Source: Clostridia bacterium (GTDB lineage Bacteria; Bacillota; Clostridia; UMGS1810). Taken from it: 8,439 nucleotides of DNA. Every line of letters starts with the position of its first letter. Positions within the stretch are counted from its first letter, which is position 1. The position numbers and the translations under genes are program-made. The stretch is from assembly GCA_017549745.1 (NCBI GenBank), contig JAFYUA010000052.1, positions 1 to 8,439 of the forward strand. Reading direction: 5' to 3'. Under the pieces are notes generated by a model that saw nothing but the letters and a program-made list of their open reading frames with translations, searched no databases and was not told the origin of the DNA. Positions 7,364 through 8,439 of the stretch are shown one piece after another.

Positions 7364-7367
7364 ATTT
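7339..7367 (+). promoter_or_regulatory. Candidate sigma-H promoter of the spoIIA operon
   Basis: AAAGGGAAA (7339-7347) matches the sigma-H -35 consensus RNAGGAWWW at eight of nine positions. After 11 bp comes CTTGAATTT (7359-7367), which matches RNNGAATWW except for the first purine. Spacing is within the 11-12 bp norm, and transcription would start near 7373. The spoIIA operon of Bacillus subtilis is known to be transcribed by sigma-H, so the position makes sense. The -35 element lies in the loop and 3' arm of the folC terminator. This is a match made by eye. Confidence 0.55.
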
Positions 7368-7386
7368 ATAGGAGTATATTAAAAAA

Positions 7387-7392
7387 CGGAGG
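7387..7392 (+). promoter_or_regulatory. Ribosome binding site of spoIIAA
   Basis: CGGAGG (GGAGG at 7388-7392) lies 10 nt before the ATG at 7403 and supports that start. Confidence 0.75.
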
Positions 7393-7402
7393 CACAGATT
7401 CA

Positions 7403-7732
7403 ATGAAGCTCAATTTTTCAAATGAAAAAGACTTTCTCATAATGTCGATAAGCGGTGAAATAGACCACCGCTATGCAATTCAGATTCGCAACGAGGCAGA
7501 CCGCAAAATTGTCACTTACCCTGACAAAAAGCTCATAGTCGACCTCACCGATGTCACCTTCATGGACAGCTCTGCCATAGGTGTCATCATAGGGCGCTAC
7601 AAGCTCGTCATGAGTCTTGGCGGCTCCATTGCCATTGTCTCGTCAAACGATACCCTCGCAAGGATTCTGGATATGTCTGGCATACGCAAGATAATCCCCA
7701 TCTATCCCACACTTGCCGATGCAATACGATGA
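7403..7732 (+). CDS. spoIIAA: Anti-sigma F factor antagonist SpoIIAA (STAS domain)
   Basis: Anti-anti-sigma factor. In its unphosphorylated form it binds SpoIIAB and frees SigF in the forespore; SpoIIAB phosphorylates it and the phosphatase SpoIIE reverses this. The 109 residues are one STAS domain. FMDSSAIGVIIGRYK (53-67) is the phosphorylation loop; Ser57 aligns with the phosphorylated Ser58 of the B. subtilis protein, whose loop reads FMDSSGLGVILGRYK. LDMSGIRKII near 88-97 is also typical of SpoIIAA. The ATG is preceded by GGAGG at 10 nt. Other STAS antagonists such as RsbV look alike, but the sequence itself and the adjoining spoIIAB and sigF settle the identity. First gene of the spoIIA operon, 15 bp before spoIIAB. 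Confidence 0.95.
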   Translation: MKLNFSNEKDFLIMSISGEIDHRYAIQIRNEADRKIVTYPDKKLIVDLTDVTFMDSSAIGVIIGRYKLVMSLGGSIAIVSSNDTLARILDMSGIRKIIPIYPTLADAIR

Positions 7733-7747
7733 AAGGATAAAAGAAAA

Positions 7748-8185
7748 ATGACAAAACACAACTGTATCAAAACAAGCTTTAGCGCAATCCCCGAAAATGA
7801 AAGCCTCGCCAGAGTGATATGCGCATCTTTCATATCGGTGCTTGACCCCACCATAGAGCAGCTCACCGATGTGAAAACTGCAGTGTCCGAGGCTGTGACC
7901 AATTCCATAGTCCATGGCTACTCAGGCAGCAGTGACGGCACTGTGTACATGGATTGCACCATTGATGGCGAAACACTCACCGTTGAAGTGCGCGACAGCG
8001 GCAAGGGCATTGAGGATATCACCAAAGCCATGGAACCTATGTACACCTCATGCCCCGAAGCCGAGCGCTCAGGCATGGGCTTCACCGTTATGGAAACCTT
8101 CATGGATTCTGTGACGGTTAGCTCCGTGCTTGGTGTAGGCACCAAGGTCACAATGAAAAAAATCATCAGGAGCAAGCTTTTATAA
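7748..8185 (+). CDS. spoIIAB: Anti-sigma F factor and serine kinase SpoIIAB
   Basis: GHKL-type ATPase fold protein that binds SigF and blocks it, and phosphorylates SpoIIAA. Length 145, nearly the same as the B. subtilis protein. The N-box SEAVTNSIVHGY (47-58) has Glu48 and Asn52, which match the catalytic Glu46 and Mg-binding Asn50 of B. subtilis. Arg22 in ENESLARV matches Arg20 of the SigF and SpoIIAA contact surface. The G1 box is DSGKGIED (83-90) and the G2 box ERSGMGFTVMETFMD (106-120). The start ATG is preceded by AAAGGA at 10 nt. All key residues are present, so the protein should be active. Its stop codon shares one base with the sigF start. Confidence 0.96.
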   Translation: MTKHNCIKTSFSAIPENESLARVICASFISVLDPTIEQLTDVKTAVSEAVTNSIVHGYSGSSDGTVYMDCTIDGETLTVEVRDSGKGIEDITKAMEPMYTSCPEAERSGMGFTVMETFMDSVTVSSVLGVGTKVTMKKIIRSKLL

Positions 8186-8439
8186 TGACCGATACATACA
8201 GCCTGATTAACCTCGCCCGAGAGGGTGACAAAACCGCCGAAAAAAAACTCGTTGATGACAACCTTTTGCTTGTGCACAGCTGCGCGCGCAAGCTCATGCA
8301 TCCCGACTATGAATACGAAGACCTCGTTCAGGTGGGCAGCATAGGTCTTGTGAAAGCAATCCGCCGTTTTGACACCTCCCTTGGCCTCAGGCTTTCCACC
8401 TATGCAGTTCCGCTTATCATGGGCGAAATCAAGCGCTAC
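8185..8439 (+). CDS. sigF: Sporulation sigma factor SigF (SpoIIAC), N-terminal part, 3' end outside the window
   Basis: First forespore-specific sigma factor, held inactive by SpoIIAB until septation. Only 85 codons are visible. They cover region 2: AREGDKTAEKKLVDDNLLLV at 11-30 (end of region 1 and region 2.1), DLVQVGSIGLVKAIRRFD at 46-63 (core-binding region 2.2), and STYAVPLIMGEIKRY at 71-85 (regions 2.3-2.4). STYAVPxIxGEIxR is typical of the SigF/SigG/SigB group; its place after spoIIAB identifies it as SigF rather than SigG. The ATG overlaps the spoIIAB stop by one base (TAATG), with AGGAG at 8168-8172, 12 nt upstream, a little far. The N-terminus is some 15-20 residues shorter than in B. 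subtilis SigF. The frame is open to the right edge. Confidence 0.95.
   Translation, partial: MTDTYSLINLAREGDKTAEKKLVDDNLLLVHSCARKLMHPDYEYEDLVQVGSIGLVKAIRRFDTSLGLRLSTYAVPLIMGEIKRY

Noticed and set aside
7309..7371. 20-residue open frame between folC and spoIIAA
   Set aside because: It consists of the terminator hairpin read through and has no proper ribosome binding site.
7375..7380. TATATT as a sigma-A -10 box for spoIIAA
   Set aside because: No -35-like sequence lies 16-18 bp upstream (AGGTTT at best), and the sigma-H match fits better with known control of spoIIA.

Overview
The window is a stretch of conserved chromosome, all read on the + strand, from what is most likely an endospore-forming member of the Clostridia (Bacillota). 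The evidence is a SpoIIAA-SpoIIAB-SigF (spoIIA) gene set at the right end, the order dnaE-pfkA, the neighbours valS-folC, strong AGGAGG-type ribosome binding sites and moderate GC content. I cannot name genus or species.

Layout. At the left edge (2-2053) is the C-terminal part of dnaE, the DNA polymerase III alpha subunit; its 5' part lies outside the window. A 147-bp AT-rich gap (2054-2200) carries a good sigma-A-type promoter and some small inverted repeats. pfkA follows (ATP-type 6-phosphofructokinase, 2201-3199), then an unrecognised 58-residue membrane protein gene (3212-3388), valS (3403-6036) and folC (about 6047-7306). Gaps between these four are 10-14 bp, and I see no internal terminator or promoter, so pfkA-orf58-valS-folC is probably one transcript. 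It ends at a clear intrinsic terminator (7319-7358). After that come spoIIAA (7403-7732), spoIIAB (7748-8185) and the start of sigF/spoIIAC (8185 to the right edge). spoIIAB and sigF overlap by one base.

How the genes work together. The first block is housekeeping: replication, the committing step of glycolysis, valine tRNA charging and folate polyglutamylation. The last block is the forespore switch: SpoIIAB is the anti-sigma factor and kinase that holds SigF inactive, and SpoIIAA in unphosphorylated form releases it. A candidate sigma-H promoter for the spoIIA genes lies partly inside the folC terminator hairpin, so the border between the two blocks may be very compact.

No gene-free stretch exceeds 300 bases. 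I see no mobile element, CRISPR array, tRNA, rRNA or riboswitch. I found no clear undescribed multi-gene system; the points most worth a second look are the small membrane protein gene, the terminator/promoter overlap, and the lack of any T-box leader before valS.
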